NCBI GenBank assembly: GCA_020002185.1
Contig: CM034534.1
Location: 30,771,851-30,835,850 of the forward strand
Direction of reading: 5' to 3'
DNA length: 64,000 bases
Source of the DNA: Paraescarpia echinospica
Lineage: Eukaryota; Annelida; Polychaeta; Sabellida; Siboglinidae
The first letter of the stretch is position 1; the number at the start of each line of letters is the position of its first letter. Both the position numbers and the translations under genes were made by a program. This document shows, one piece after another, positions 21,501-33,600 of the stretch. Below the pieces are notes generated by a model, which ran no database searches, was not told the DNA's origin, and saw only the letters and a program-made list of their open reading frames with translations.

Positions 21501-24500
21501 CTTCGTGTCCTGGGTGAGAAATACATGCAACATCAACAGGAATTATTCCATGTCTTCATTGATTTCAAGAAGGCATTTGACAAGGTGTGGCATGCCGCAC
21601 CATGGGCAACAATGAAGAACTACAATATTGGACGAAAACTAATACACACCATCGAACAGTTATACGCTAATGCTAGCAGCACAGTACTGGTGCAAGGCGC
21701 TGTAGGTGAATGGTTCCACACATCAGTCAAGGATGCCTCTTGTCACCTACATTATTCAACATTTTCCTGGAACGAATAATGACAGATGCCCTGGAAGATC
21801 ACACTGGCACAGTCAACATTGGAGGACGCATCATCACCAACCTACGGTTCGCTGATGACATTGACGGGTTGGCTGGGAGTGAAGTGGAACTTGCTAACCT
21901 TGTGAACCGACTGGACGAAATATCAGCCAGATATGGAATGGAAATTAGCACAGAAAAAAACAATCTGATGACAAACAGCAAAAATGCAAAGAGGTCCCGA
22001 ATAACTGCCAATGGACACGAACTGGAAACAGTAAGTCAATTCAAGTACCTCGGAGCTATCATCAATGACGAGGGTTCAAGGAGCAAAATCCTTGCAAGAT
22101 CTGCGCAAACATTAGCAGCACTGGTGAAATTGAAACCAGTTTGGAGAGACAAAAACATTGCACTGAAATCTAAACTTAAACTAGTACGTACACTGGGCCT
22201 TTCCATCTTTCTGTATGCATGCGAATCATGGACCCTCACAGCGGAACTGCAAAGAAGAATTGCTGCATTGGAAATGAAATGCTACCGAAGAATCCTCGGT
22301 ATTTCCTACACTGACCACATCACAAACGATGAAATAAGAAAATCATCTCTCAACATGTGGTACATTACGAAGACCTGCTAACCACAGTAATAAAGAGAAA
22401 ACTGAGATGGTTTGGTTATGTAACACGATCAAGCGGGCTCACAAAAACAATACTACACCTATACAAGGAACAGTGCCGGGGAAAAGAAGACGGGGAAGAC
22501 AGAGGAAGAGATGGTCAGACAATATTGCAGAATGGACTGGGAAGACCTTTGCAGAAACTCGGACATTAGCACACAACCGCGAAGACTGGCGTCGACTGGT
22601 GAAACATTCAGCAATGCAGAACCCTCTGACCCAGGCGGGTTACGGGAGCAGTAAAAAAATATTTTAAAGAGCTCCTTTGACCTGCCTGTCTCACATGTAC
22701 ATAACATATTATAATCCGACTATGATATACCTTACATTTGACAGGCAGACCAGATAATGTAGTAATGTGATAATAACATACATATTACGCTATCTATACA
22801 ACTATGTAGGACTCCATATAGACATTACTCAAACCAAGCTGCGCCTTCGTGAAATGTCACCGGACATCTGACCTGACTGGTCACAGACGCAGATCTCCTG
22901 TTGCGCAAGCCAACAGTTTTTTTTTACCAAATACTGACCTCATAAAAGCTATTCATCTCTTGTAACCCATTTCAGGTATGCCACTAGGCAGTATTCTAAA
23001 AATATTCACATGAAAACTTGACACATAATGCGAGTTATGACATACATAAAATATTTGTTTGGATTATCACTTAGGCTCTGTGCTGAAGTGCCACTGTTTG
23101 GTACCTGTATGCGACCACCATTCCGCTGTAACCATACTTGACTGTGGACTAGTAGCAGAGTAATCCTTGTCTTATTGCACATGTTGCTATGGCATCATCT
23201 CGTACAATTATTGCTGCAGGCAATTCACATAGGTGCCGTTTGAAATCACTGTTGTTATAGTTTTGTGGTGTCTTCTGTTTGTCAGACCTCCCTTGCCACA
23301 CGTTACTCGCAGGAACATTTTGGCAAACAATACAAACAGACGATCGGTCTTGACTTCTTCCTCAAACACATCACCTTGCCAGGTAAGACAAAGGCTTATG
23401 TGTTTGCAAGTATGTGTCCATGTTAGTTCACTTTAATTGTCTCTCTGTCTTCACATGCATGTGCGTGTCTCATGATGTGTGTGTCTGACTGTCTGTGTGT
23501 GCATGTGTGTGTGTCTGTATAGCTATCGGACTGTGTGTTTTCTATACATGTGTGTATGTGTGAAAGCGTGCGTGCATGTGTGTATATATACATGTGTTGA
23601 TCTGTGTGTGTCGCTGTGTCTGTTTGCCTGTCGGTCTCTGTTGGTCCATCCGTCTGCACGCCTGTCTGTCTATGTGTCATCTGTGACACTGTCATTGTTT
23701 CTCTTCTCTCTAGGTGACACCCATGTGACGTTACAAGTGTGGGACATCGGGGGGCAGACGCTTGGTGGGAAGATGCTGGACAAATATGTGTATGGGAGCC
23801 AGGTAGGTTGTGTAGGAGCCAGGTAGGTTGTAGAGTGGAACAAAATGAGGCAAATATAACCTCTAGAGGCTGCATTGGGAAGATTGTGTAAAGAGAAATT
23901 TTGAGGGATTGGACAAGGTATGGTTGAAAGTGAGTGTAAGATAAAGGGGTGTGGAGATAATTGATGAAGATAGCAGTGCAAAAACAGTGAGGGGGAAGAA
24001 AAAGAAAAAAGAGAAATCGAGGACAGCATCACCCCAGACATAGAGAGAAAGAGGAGAAAAAGAATAGAATTCACCTGACCAATTCAACAGTTGCTTTGCC
24101 TGCAGCTTACTTTTCCATTGATTTTGTTTTGCATTGCCTACATGAGATATCATGATTATAATTTGGGTATAAAATTTATGGTAATTTGACTGGCAGAATT
24201 CCCACCCGTCATACTGAGGGGGGTATGGGGGTGGTTTGAAAAAGTACTGAACATTATACATATTTGGGTCTGACCGCTCATGTTATTATGTAGCATAGTG
24301 TTAGAACGTCGAACACAATCAAGAGATTCCAATCCTCTTGTAGCCATTTTGAAGTGCAGACAATTTGGTTCTCTCCATGTTGTCTTAGTTTACTCATCTC
24401 TATAAATGAGTACCTTGACAGTGGTGAACATATTTGTATTCCATTCATGAATAGACTTCACACAGTAATTACTGCATGGCTGAATACTTCCCAGAGAAGT

Positions 24501-26176
24501 CAAGATGCTGAACAGGTCTGCCAGGGAGTGAGTGAAATGTAAAATGCTTTGAGCAATTGTAAAGACTGTATACTACTACACTGTGGTATATAAGACCTGA
24601 GGCAACCCCTAAAATGAAACATTTGGCTGGAGACAGATTAGGCTTATAGATTAATGAAGAGGCCATCATCCAGTATACTAGAGTGGTTATAAAATTAAAT
24701 AACGTGAAAATAGTTACATGTATTGAACTTTGTTTTAGGGTATTCTGATGGTCTATGACATCACAAATTATGCGAGCTTCGAGAACTTGGAGGATTGGTA
24801 CACGGCCATCAAGAAGGTGTTTGAATCTGAAGGAAAGTTGCCACACATAGCCTTAGTGGGAAACAAAAGTGAGTTCACTGGCACAATGTGTGAATATTAT
24901 TTTATGGTTAATAAAATAGCCATTAGAATCATTCAGGCCTGTCAGTTACGTGCCTATCTTTTAAAATTAATACTTGAATATGTCATTTTTCCTTTGTTTT
25001 TAATGATCAGTTTTGTCTTTATATCAATTGTAATGTTCTTTTACTTTCTATGTGCAATAATATTTATATTGATCTTTCTTATAAAGGTCTTATTTTGAGG
25101 CTAAAAGTACTATTTATATGCTAAAAAACTATTTATTTAAAAAAATAAGCATTCCGGAAGTGAAAATTTGCTCATATTTTTGAACAAAATTCTCACGATA
25201 CTATAAGCATGATAGCCTTGGTATTTGGTGGTGGTTAAATACACCACAATAGCTGACTTTTGTACCTCACACACACACGCACACAGGTGATGACCTATGA
25301 CCCAACAGTGGCCAGGAAGAATGGTCCATTCATGACCTATGACCCAGGTTGTACTTTTCTCTTTTCCCACTGTTAATCTTATGCTATTATTGTCAGTAGG
25401 GGGCAGCACAGGACATTAGTAATATGTTAGTCACTAGATGCCAGTACCTGACACCACAAAGGGCAGTTTTTGGTGGATGTTGGGATACATGACGAGTTTG
25501 TGAAATTCTTGCTTTTGGGTCATATCTATGCTGATCTAAAGGTTCAGTGTGATAGATTTGAACATCCTAATTACCCATTAAATCACAAAACTACAGTTAT
25601 ATTTTAACCTTAAACAAGACATGGAATAATATTGAACTGGTGCACTGTGACTATGAGTAGCTCATTATTTGAAAACTGAATAGGGCTGTACGACAAGCTT
25701 GAGTTTGGTGGTGTTACCCACACAGTACCCACCTGTTTGATGGTCGGTATCTAAAATATTGAAATAGTGAAAACTGCACAAAAATATTAACAGCATCAGA
25801 AAATTCAGCCATTTTTCTATCAGAAAAGTTACATAAGAATTTTTCAGATTTTTCGAAAAAATTCAGCTAGTAGTGCGGCCTTAAGTAATTTAAAAGGCAT
25901 CTGAGAGCTTTTTTTTTAAGTGCATTCACATGCTCTATAAATATAATTTCAAATTATTATACGTATCTATGGGTGTTAATTTTGTCCTCCCAGATGGTTT
26001 GCATATATATTTATCACTTAATGTCCATGCTGCAGTGAACGCCTCAATGATTTGTGGATTGTTTACGTGCAGTTGACCTTGAACACATGCGGACAGTGAA
26101 GCTGGACAAACATCAACGGTTTGCGCAAGAGCACGGCATGAGTTCACATTTTGTCTCTGCCAAGACAGGCGATTCA
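18491..26176 (+). CDS. RAB28: RAB28 small GTPase, exons 1-5, C-terminus missing
   Basis: Exons 18491-18565, 23286-23382, 23714-23802, 24739-24868 and 26073-26176 join in frame to a protein of about 165 residues, close to human RAB28 throughout. All nucleotide-binding motifs are present: P-loop GDGASGKT across the exon 1/2 junction, switch [11 protein letters not shown], switch II WDIGGQ (the RAB28-typical form of WDTAGQ), GNKID and [12 protein letters not shown]28 is a divergent, normally prenylated Rab linked to cilia and BBSome/IFT trafficking and to cone-rod dystrophy in people. The last ~55 residues, including the prenylation CaaX box, should follow the 26176 donor (GTGAGT) but no matching exon is visible to the right before or inside the convergent MLH1 exons. 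Intron 1 (about 4.7 kb) holds a ~175-bp repeat and a LINE relic. Confidence 0.95.
18960..19490. repeat. ~175-bp tandem repeat, three copies, in RAB28 intron 1
   Basis: The block AAAGGCCATAATGTCCATGA, then TATGAAGATATTT and AATAAATATACATTAAC, recurs at about 18993, 19163 and 19333 (third copy AAAGGCTGGAATGTCC). AT-rich and moderately diverged. Confidence 0.85.
21330..22680 (+). mobile_element. LINE relic C in RAB28 intron 1, 5'-truncated with frameshifts
   Basis: Reads [20 protein letters not shown] then [12 protein letters not shown] (RT domains 1-2) and [15 protein letters not shown] (domain 3). After a frameshift near 21735 it continues with [26 protein letters not shown] (the catalytic FADD box) and [11 protein letters not shown] second frameshift near 22360 leads into [16 protein letters not shown] and the C-terminal [12 protein letters not shown] end. 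Same strand as RAB28. Non-LTR type; endonuclease part absent. Confidence 0.9.
23286..23382 (+). CDS. RAB28: RAB28 exon 2 (switch I)
   Basis: Starts with the Thr-Ser that completes the P-loop GKTS and carries [16 protein letters not shown], the switch I/effector region. Donor GTAAGA at 23383, phase 1. Confidence 0.95.
23470..23640. repeat. TG-rich microsatellite
   Basis: Imperfect (TG)n with TGTGTCTG variants in RAB28 intron 2. It is the source of spurious open frames on both strands. Confidence 0.85.
23714..23802 (+). CDS. RAB28: RAB28 exon 3 (switch II) with duplicated donor
   Basis: Encodes [20 protein letters not shown] and on to YVYGSQ, the G3/switch II region. The donor GTAGGT at 23803 sits in a 20-bp tandem duplication, so a second identical donor lies 20 nt downstream. 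Confidence 0.95.
23795..23834 (+). repeat. 20-bp tandem duplication of the RAB28 exon 3 donor site
   Basis: GGAGCCAGGTAGGTTGTGTA is followed at once by GGAGCCAGGTAGGTTGTAGA. Each copy has the identical donor CCAG|GTAGGT, at 23803 and 23823. Use of the second would add 20 nt and shift the frame. Confidence 0.95.
24739..24868 (+). CDS. RAB28: RAB28 exon 4 (G4 motif)
   Basis: Encodes [20 protein letters not shown] and ends in VGNK plus one base of the Ile codon. Joined to exon 5 this gives GNKIDLEHMRT, identical in this stretch to human RAB28 as I recall it. Confidence 0.95.
26073..26176 (+). CDS. RAB28: RAB28 exon 5 (G5 motif)
   Basis: Encodes [17 protein letters not shown] (the first base of the Ile codon comes from exon 4) and [12 protein letters not shown], the SAK guanine-base motif. 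Donor GTGAGT at 26177, phase 0. This is the last RAB28 exon I can find. Confidence 0.93.
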
Positions 26177-26399
26177 GTGAGTGGCTTCTTGTGCACAGTT
26201 ATCCTGGGGGACTTAACTACAGACACTTGTTGGTTAAATATCTACCCGAGTTGTATACCACTTTACTGTTTATTCTAGTTGCTTGTATGTATGATTTATA
26301 TACAATTCAAAAAATAAACTATCTATCTATTATTTTACCCTTTGAGAAATTACCCATCGAAGATTGTTCACAATACTGAATTTATGTTTAAAATTAAGA

Positions 26400-29300
26400 G
26401 TTGCATCCACTGCTTCTTTCAACCTCTAATATCACTCTGTTCAACACTTTTCCCGGGATTGATAGTAACATTATTCCTCTATAGTTCTTGCATTCTCTGA
26501 GATCTCTCTTCTTGGGGAGCTTGACTACGAGTCCCTCTCCATTCCTCTGGAACTCTTTCGTCTTCCCAGCCTTTCTCGAAGATGCTGTGCAGTATTTCCG
26601 TGGATGTGTTAATATCTGCCTTTATCACCTCTGCTGGTATTTCATCTGGCCCTGCTGCCTTTCCGTTTTTCAGTTTCTTGATAGTGTTCTTGATTTCTGT
26701 TCTGCTTAGTATATCACAGTTTATTGGTAGAACTGTCTCTGCTGGGGGGATAACTGGGGGATCTTCTGGAGTGTGTCGGTTTAATATTTCTGTGAAGTGC
26801 TCCACCCATCTCTTTAGTTGGTCGTCTACCGTGGTGAAGGCTTTGCCTTGCTTGTCTTTAATTGGTTTGTCCTTTGGTTGGTACTTGCCAGCCAGCTTCT
26901 TTGTTATGTTATATAGATCTTTCCTGTTTCTTTTTGCTGCTGCCTCCTCTGCCTGTGTTGCTACTTACCAGGTTGTCCACCAAGCTTCTCTTGTCTCTTC
27001 TGATGCTCTTCTTTACCTCCTTCTCAGCTTGTGTGTACTGTGCTTGGCCTTCTGCCTGTGTTGCCAGGTTGTCCACCAGGTTGTCCACCAAGCTTCTCTT
27101 GTCTCTTCTGATGCTCTTCTTTACCTCCTTCTCAGCTTGTGTGTACTGTGCTTGGCCTTCTGCCTGTGTTGTCAGGTTGTCCACCAGGTTGTCCACCAAG
27201 CTTCTCTTGTCTCTTCTGATGCTCTTCTTTACCTCCTTCTCAGCTTGTGTGTACTGTGCTTGGGCTTCTGCCTATGTTGGCAGGTTGTCCACCAGGTTGT
27301 CCACCAAGCTTCTCTTGTCTCTTCTGATGCTCTTCTTTACCTCCTTCTCAGCTTGTGTGTACTGTGCTTGGGCTTCTGCCTGTGTTGTCAGGTTGTCCTC
27401 CAGGTTGTCCACCAAGCTTCTCTTGTCTCTTCTGATGCTCTTCTTTACCTCCTTCTCAGCTTGTGTGTACTGTGCTTGGCCTTCTGCCTGTGTTGTCAGG
27501 TTGTCCTCCAGGTTGTCCACCAAGCTTCTCTTGTCTCTTCTGATGCTCTTCTTTACCTCCTTCTCAGCTTGTGTGTACTGTGCTTGGGCTTCTGCCTATG
27601 TTGTCAGGTTGTCCTCCAGGTTGTCCACCAAGCTTCTCTTGTCTCTTCTGATGCTCTTCTTTACCTCCTTCTCAGCTTGTGTGTACTGTGCTTGGGCTTC
27701 TGCCTGTGTTGTCAGGTTGTCCTCCAGGTTGTCCACCAAGCTTCTCTTGTCTCTTCTGATGCTCTTCTTTACCTCCTTCTCAGCTTGTGTGTACTGTGCT
27801 TGGGCTTCTGCCTGTGTTGTCAGGTTGTCCACCAGGTTGTCCACCAAGCTTCTCTTGTCTCTTCTGATGCTCTTCTTTACCTCCTTCTCAGCTTGTGTGT
27901 ACTGTGCTTGGGCTTCTGCCTATGTTGGCAGGTTGTCCACCAGGTTGTCCACCAAGCTTCTCTTGTCTCTTCTGATGCTCTTCTTTACCTCCTTCTCAGC
28001 TTGTGTGTACTGTGCTTGGGCTTCTGCCTATGTTGTCAGGTTGTCCTCCAGGTTGTCCACCAAGCTTCTCTTGTCTCTTCTGATGCTCTTCTTTACCTCC
28101 TTCTCAGCTTGTGTGTACTGTGCTTGGGCTTCTGCCTGTGTTGTCAGGTTGTCCTCCAGGTTGTCCACCAAGCTTCTCTTGTCTCTTCTGATGCTCTTCT
28201 TTACCTCCTTCTCAGCTTGTGTGTACTGTGCTTGGCCTTCTGCCTGTGTTGCCAGGTTGTCCTCCAGGTTGTCCACCAAGCTTCTCTTGTCTCTTCTGAT
28301 GCTCTTCTTTACCTCCTTCTCAGCTTGTGTGTACTGTGCTTGGCCTTCTACCTGTGTTGCCAGGTTGTCCTCCAAGCTTCTCTTGTCCCTTCTGAGGCTC
28401 TTCTTTACCTCCTTCTCAGCTTGTGTGTACTGTGCTTGGCCTTCTACCTGTGTTGCCAGGTTGTCCTCCAGGTTGTCCACCAAGCTTCTCTTGTCCCTTC
28501 TGATGCTCTTCTTTACCTCCTACTGAGCTTGTGTGTACTGTGCTTGGGCTTCTGCCTGTGTTGCCAGGTTGTCCTCCAGGTTGTCCACCAAGCTTCTCTT
28601 GTCTCTTCTGATGCTCTTCTTTACCTCCTTCTCAGCTTGTGTGTACTGTGCTTGGGCTTCTGCCTGTGTTGCCAGGTTGTCCTCCAGGTTGTCCACCAAG
28701 CTTCTCTTGTCTCTTCTGAGGCTCTTCTTTACCTCCTTCTCAGCTTGTGTGTACTGTGCTTGGCCTTCTGCCTGTGTTGCCAGGTTGTCCTCCAGGTTGT
28801 CCACCAAGCTTCTCTTGTCTCTTCTGGTGCTCTTCTTTACCTCCTTCTCAGCTTGTGTGTACTGTGCTTGGCCTTCTGCCTGTGTTGCCAGGTTGTCCTC
28901 CAGGTTGTCCACCAAGCTTCTCTTGTCCCTTCTGATGCTCTTCTTTACCTCCTTCTCAGCTTGTGTGTACTGTGCTTGGCCTTCTGCCTGTGTTGCCAGG
29001 TTGTCCTCCAGGTTGTCCACCAAGCTTCTCTTGTCTCTTCTGGTGCTCTTATTTACCTCCTTCTGAGCTTATGTGTACTGTGCTTGGCTTTCTGCCTGTG
29101 TTGCCTGGTTGTCCTCCAGGTTGTCCACCAAGCTTATCTTGTCTCTTCTGAGGCTCTTCTTTACCTCCATCTGAGCTTGTGTGTGCTGTGCTTGGGCTTC
29201 GGCTTTCGTTGCTCTAGTTTTTCTGCTGTTCAGTATCGCCTTCTTTTCCTTTCACACTTGTAGCTTGAGTAATGTGTCAGTTGTCATCCAGTCTTTGTGC

Positions 29301-29620
29301 TGTGTTTTCTTTCTGCCTACTGTCTCTTCACAAACACCAGTCCACATCTGCTTGGCTTGTTGCCACTTCGGTTCTAGTTCAGTGTTGCTATCGTATAGTT
29401 CTTGCAGCACCTGGTATCTGTTCGAGAAGCTAATCCGGTACTTTTCTGTCGTTCCCTTGTCCTTCAGTAGATCTATGTTGTAACATGTTCTTGTGCTGCT
29501 GCCCTGTGCTATGAGCCTCTTCAGATGGAGCTAGAGTGTTGCCACCACCAGGTGGTGATCAGAAGCAGCATCAGCCCCTCTCTTCACTCTCACATCCTGC
29601 AGCAACCTTCTTTATCAGCT
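26400..29620 (-). mobile_element. LINE relic D with a 108-bp array inside its ORF
   Basis: Reading minus from right: 29600-29215 carries the end of an endonuclease domain (RRGADAASDHHLVVATLQL) and a linker with KDWMTTDTLLKLQV. 29210-26945 is the tandem array. Then comes VEHFTEILNRHTPEDPP, IKKLKNGKAAGPDEIPAEVI and WEDERVPEEWR, the classic RT domain 0-1 of CR1/RTE-like elements, ending around KNYRGIMLLS at about 26440. The catalytic YxDD part is missing, so the copy is truncated at both ends. It lies between the last RAB28 exon and the last MLH1 exon. Confidence 0.88.
26945..29210 (-). repeat. 108-bp minisatellite, about 21 copies, in frame within the LINE ORF
   Basis: Each unit encodes 36 residues on the LINE strand (QAQYTQAEKEVKKSIRRDKR plus SLVDNLEDNLATQAEG). 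The flanking LINE reading frame is kept. Stops occur on the minus strand only in the copies with CCTATGTT. One copy near 28360 is 18 bp short. The 893-codon plus-strand ORF here is the antisense shadow. Confidence 0.95.
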
Positions 29621-29999
29621 CATATAAGTGAAATATTGTGTTATAATATTCTAATTATTTAATTATTCAAAGAGAGTTATATTCAATGAGATTTACCTAC
29701 TAAAATTATAGTTACTAATAAAGTGTTACTGGAGCAATTCACAAGCCAGATAAGATGTGTATTAGTATGATGAGATCTACACTAATCTGCTAATCATATC
29801 TATGAGAATCACTGATAAATTACCGCTTTATTGCACTAAATGTGCACAAATGTTATTTATGAGCCCATATAATAAAAACCTTATTGAACGATACTCAGTT
29901 TTATGCACTGAGTGCTTCATAGTGATGTACTGGGTTCATACGTTCTCCCAACACATACTTCTCACAGTGCACAACAACCACCATTCAACATGTGTACAA

Positions 30000-30255
30000 C
30001 ATCTGTGAGTCAACATGTGTACAACATCTGTGAGTCAACGTTTGTACATCTGTGAGTCAACATTTGTACATCTGTGAGCCAACATGTGTACAACATATGT
30101 GAGTCAACATCTGTGAGTCAACATTTGTACAACATATGTGAGTCAACATTTGTACATCTGTGAGCCAACATGTGTACATATGTGAGTCAACATCTGTGAG
30201 TCAACATGTGTACAACATCTGTGAGTCAACATGTGTACAACATGTGTGAGTCAAC
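30000..30255. repeat. ~25-bp irregular tandem repeat
   Basis: Units of TGTGTACAACATCTGTGAG plus TCAACA, some shortened by loss of the ACAAC block. It lies between LINE D and the last MLH1 exon. Confidence 0.92.
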
Positions 30256-30534
30256 ACTGGCAACTTTGTTAAACCACGAATGAAACAATCAAGACCATTT
30301 TAAAATTGCACTGTATATTATGACCATTAAAAGTTTACCAGGTGCTAGCCAATACATGTTTTTTGTCAGAGCCCTTCTCTATGGGTGAAATAATTTCCTG
30401 TGCTAACAATTAATAATCTCAATAAAACTACAAACTTTACAGGTTTCAGAATAATTCTACTGCTTGATATGTTCATTCATTCATTTTGTATATCAAATTA
30501 ATTTAAAGATCAAATTTAATCAATAGTGACATAC

Positions 30535-30653
30535 CTTTGTGTGTTTGGTCTTCAATTTTGCGTCTTAAATCCAATACACTTTTTAGGCGAATTGTTCGTT
30601 TTGACAACCCTGCAGCTGTGTCGTCTGCTTCCTCCGTAAGTGGCCGCTTCTTA
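30535..30653 (-). CDS. MLH1: MLH1 exon 13 equivalent, last MLH1 exon seen
   Basis: Encodes [15 protein letters not shown], then [20 protein letters not shown], aligned with [20 protein letters not shown] of human MLH1. Donor GTATGT on the minus strand at 30534, phase 1. The next exon (HEVLREMLHNH region) is not found at lower coordinates. Confidence 0.85.
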
Positions 30654-33600
30654 CTAACATATAAGATTTTAAATATTACAAAGTAATTGTCGTAAATAGC
30701 AGACTGTCATTAACAAAAAACTTACGAAGATGTGAAAATAAGATCAACATAATATAACAAAACACATTTTGTGACATCAGTGAAGTATCCAATTTAACTA
30801 CTCAGCATGTAGCAAGAAGCACATAAAATACAATATTTGAGATGATGACACCACAAGATTGTATTCTTAATGAGTTATTTTAAATAACATGAAACTGGGC
30901 TCTTAACTTTGTTTTTAAAGGACTACATTTATTACAAACAAAACCTTCAAAGTTGTCTGACGACTGTGCCAATGATTGAAAAAAGCAGCATTACACATGT
31001 CGAGTGCTTAGCTTAAATGGAGTAAAAATGTTATCACCAAACCTGGAAGTTTCCCGAGCTGATGTAGCTCCACCAACAGGGTTGTCGTCTGTAGTTGTCT
31101 CCATGTTTGTTTCATCTCTTGACCGCTGACTGGTGACAGAGGGTCCTCGCTGGAGAAAGGCATCCAGCTTCTGAGTGCGGCTGTCAGTGCGTACCATGTT
31201 GTGGGCGTACACTTTACTTGCGTCTAAAATGTTAGAAAAGTTACATCACATTTAGCCATCTTTAAAGGTAGTATTACAAACGACTGCTTTCTTGTTTTGT
31301 TGTTTTACTTAACTTAATTTTTAGGCAGTTTGAAAATTGAAACTGTCTGAAATAGTCAAATAATATAGTGTGACCTTAAACAACCATACACCAGTGTATC
31401 TGTAATATCTACAACAACTTGTTTAGTTTAATTATATGTTATTAAAGTTTACAACTGAGCCTGATGATAAAATGTATGACATACATAATATACGAGGAAA
31501 ATATAGTTCATCAAAAAGTTTATTATGGTTTCCCTCTAATAGCTGTCCTGGTTGAAGACTAGAAAAGTTGTTCCTGTTTGAAGTCTTTGGGAGCACTAAC
31601 ATTTCACTGCACAGTTCATTCAGCGGTATAGACGACCAATACGTCAATTCTACAATATGCTTCGGTGGAATTATGTAATAAATTACGGATAATACTCTCT
31701 TCTTGGTTCCAATGATATGCATGCATGCAAAACATGCATGTACCCATCCATTCATTAATGCATGGATGTATTTATGCAGGCATCACATACATATGTATAC
31801 ATCTAAGCATTTTAAGATCACATCTATAAGCTGTGTTTCTCCAAACTTATTTTGAGTAGTTAAATGTATTACGGTGGTTCCTCATTTATATATTGCTCTA
31901 AATACTAGAATACATATGTTGAGGCTACACTGCTAGCCAAACTCTTTAATATGTCCATATTTGCTATTTGAAAGTTCCACCCCCAAAATGATAAACAAAC
32001 ATTCATAAGCACCCAGTATTGGTACCTATTGCTTTGCACTCACTGGGTCGAAGACAAGTGATACAGTGAGCTTCCTGTGAATAATTGGCTGGTTCCGCTT
32101 AACGCAACAGGCAATGTACGTTTTATACCAAAACAGATACAAGATGACAGAGATGTTGACAGCAACAACATACCACTGGTTGTCAACTTTGTGTCATTGT
32201 CGTTCGGCGTCAGATTGGCTCCAGGCAACAGGGCCTGCAACATGAAAACTACAGTTGGCTCCAGACAACAGGGCCTGTAACAAGAACACTACAGTTGGCT
32301 CCAGACAACAAGGCCTCCAACAAGAACACTACAGTTGGCTCCATACAACAAGGCCTCCAACAAGAACACTACAGTTGGTTCCAGACAACAAGGCCTCCAA
32401 CAAGAACACTACAGTTGGCTCCAGACAACAAGGCCTCCAACAAGAACACTACAGTTGGCTCCAGACAACAGGGCCTCCAACAAGAACACTACAGTTGGTT
32501 CCAGACAACAGGGCCTACAACATGAACACTACTGTTGGCTCCAGACAACAGGGCCTCCAACAAGAACACTACAATTGGTTCCAGGCAACAGGGCCTGCAA
32601 CAAGAATACTACAGTTGGTTCCAGGCAACAGGGCCTGCAACAAGAACACTACAGTTGGCTCCAGACAACAGGGCCTGCAACAAGAACACTACAGTTGGCT
32701 CCAGACAACAGGGCCTCCAACAAGAACACTACAGTTGGCTCCAGACAACAGGGCCTCCAACAAGAACACTACAGTTGGTTCCAGGCAACAGGGCCTGCAA
32801 CAAGAACACTACAGTTGGCTCCAGACAACAGGGCCTCCAACAAGAACACTACAGTTGGCTCCAGACAACAGGGCCTGCAACATGAACACTACCGTTGGCT
32901 CCAGACAACAGGGCCTGTAACAAGAACACTACAGTTGGCTCCAGACAACAGGGCCTGCAACAAGAACACTACAGTTGGCTCCAAACAAGGTCAACAACAT
33001 GAACACTACAGTGGGCTACAGACAACAGGGCCTGCAACACGAACACTACAGTTGGTTCCAGACAACAAGGCCTGCAACAAGAACACTACAGTTGGCTCCA
33101 GACAACAAGGCCTGCAACAAGAACACTACAGTTGGCTCCAAACAAGATCAACAACATGAACACCACAGTGGGCTACAGAAAACAGGGCCTGCAACATGAA
33201 CACTACAGTTGGTTCCAGACAACAAGGCCTGAAACAAGAACACTACAGTTGGCTCCAGACAACAGGGCCTGTAACAAGAACACTACAGTTGGTTCCAGAC
33301 AACAGTGCCTGTAACAAGAACACTACAGTTGGTTCCAGACAACAGGGCCTGCAACAAGAACACTACAGTTGGTTCCAGACAAGAAGGCCTGCAACAAGAA
33401 CACTACAGTTGGTTCCAGACAACAAGGCCTGCAACATGAATACTACAGTTGGCTCCAGACAACAGGGCCTGTAACAAGAACACTACAGTTGGCTCCAAAC
33501 AAGGTCAACAACATGAACACTACAGTGGGCTACAGACAACAGGGCCTGCAACAAGAACACTACAGTTGGTTCCAGACAACAAGGCCTGCAACAAGAACAC

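Noticed and set aside
26582..29263. 893-codon plus-strand ORF, apparently a repetitive membrane protein
   Set aside because: It is antisense to LINE D; hydrophobicity arises from reading the Lys/Glu-rich minus-strand repeat backwards.
30000..30255. 25-bp array considered as copies of the next MLH1 acceptor (minus strand ACTCACAG)
   Set aside because: No MLH1-like coding sequence follows any copy, so there is no exon head to compare with.
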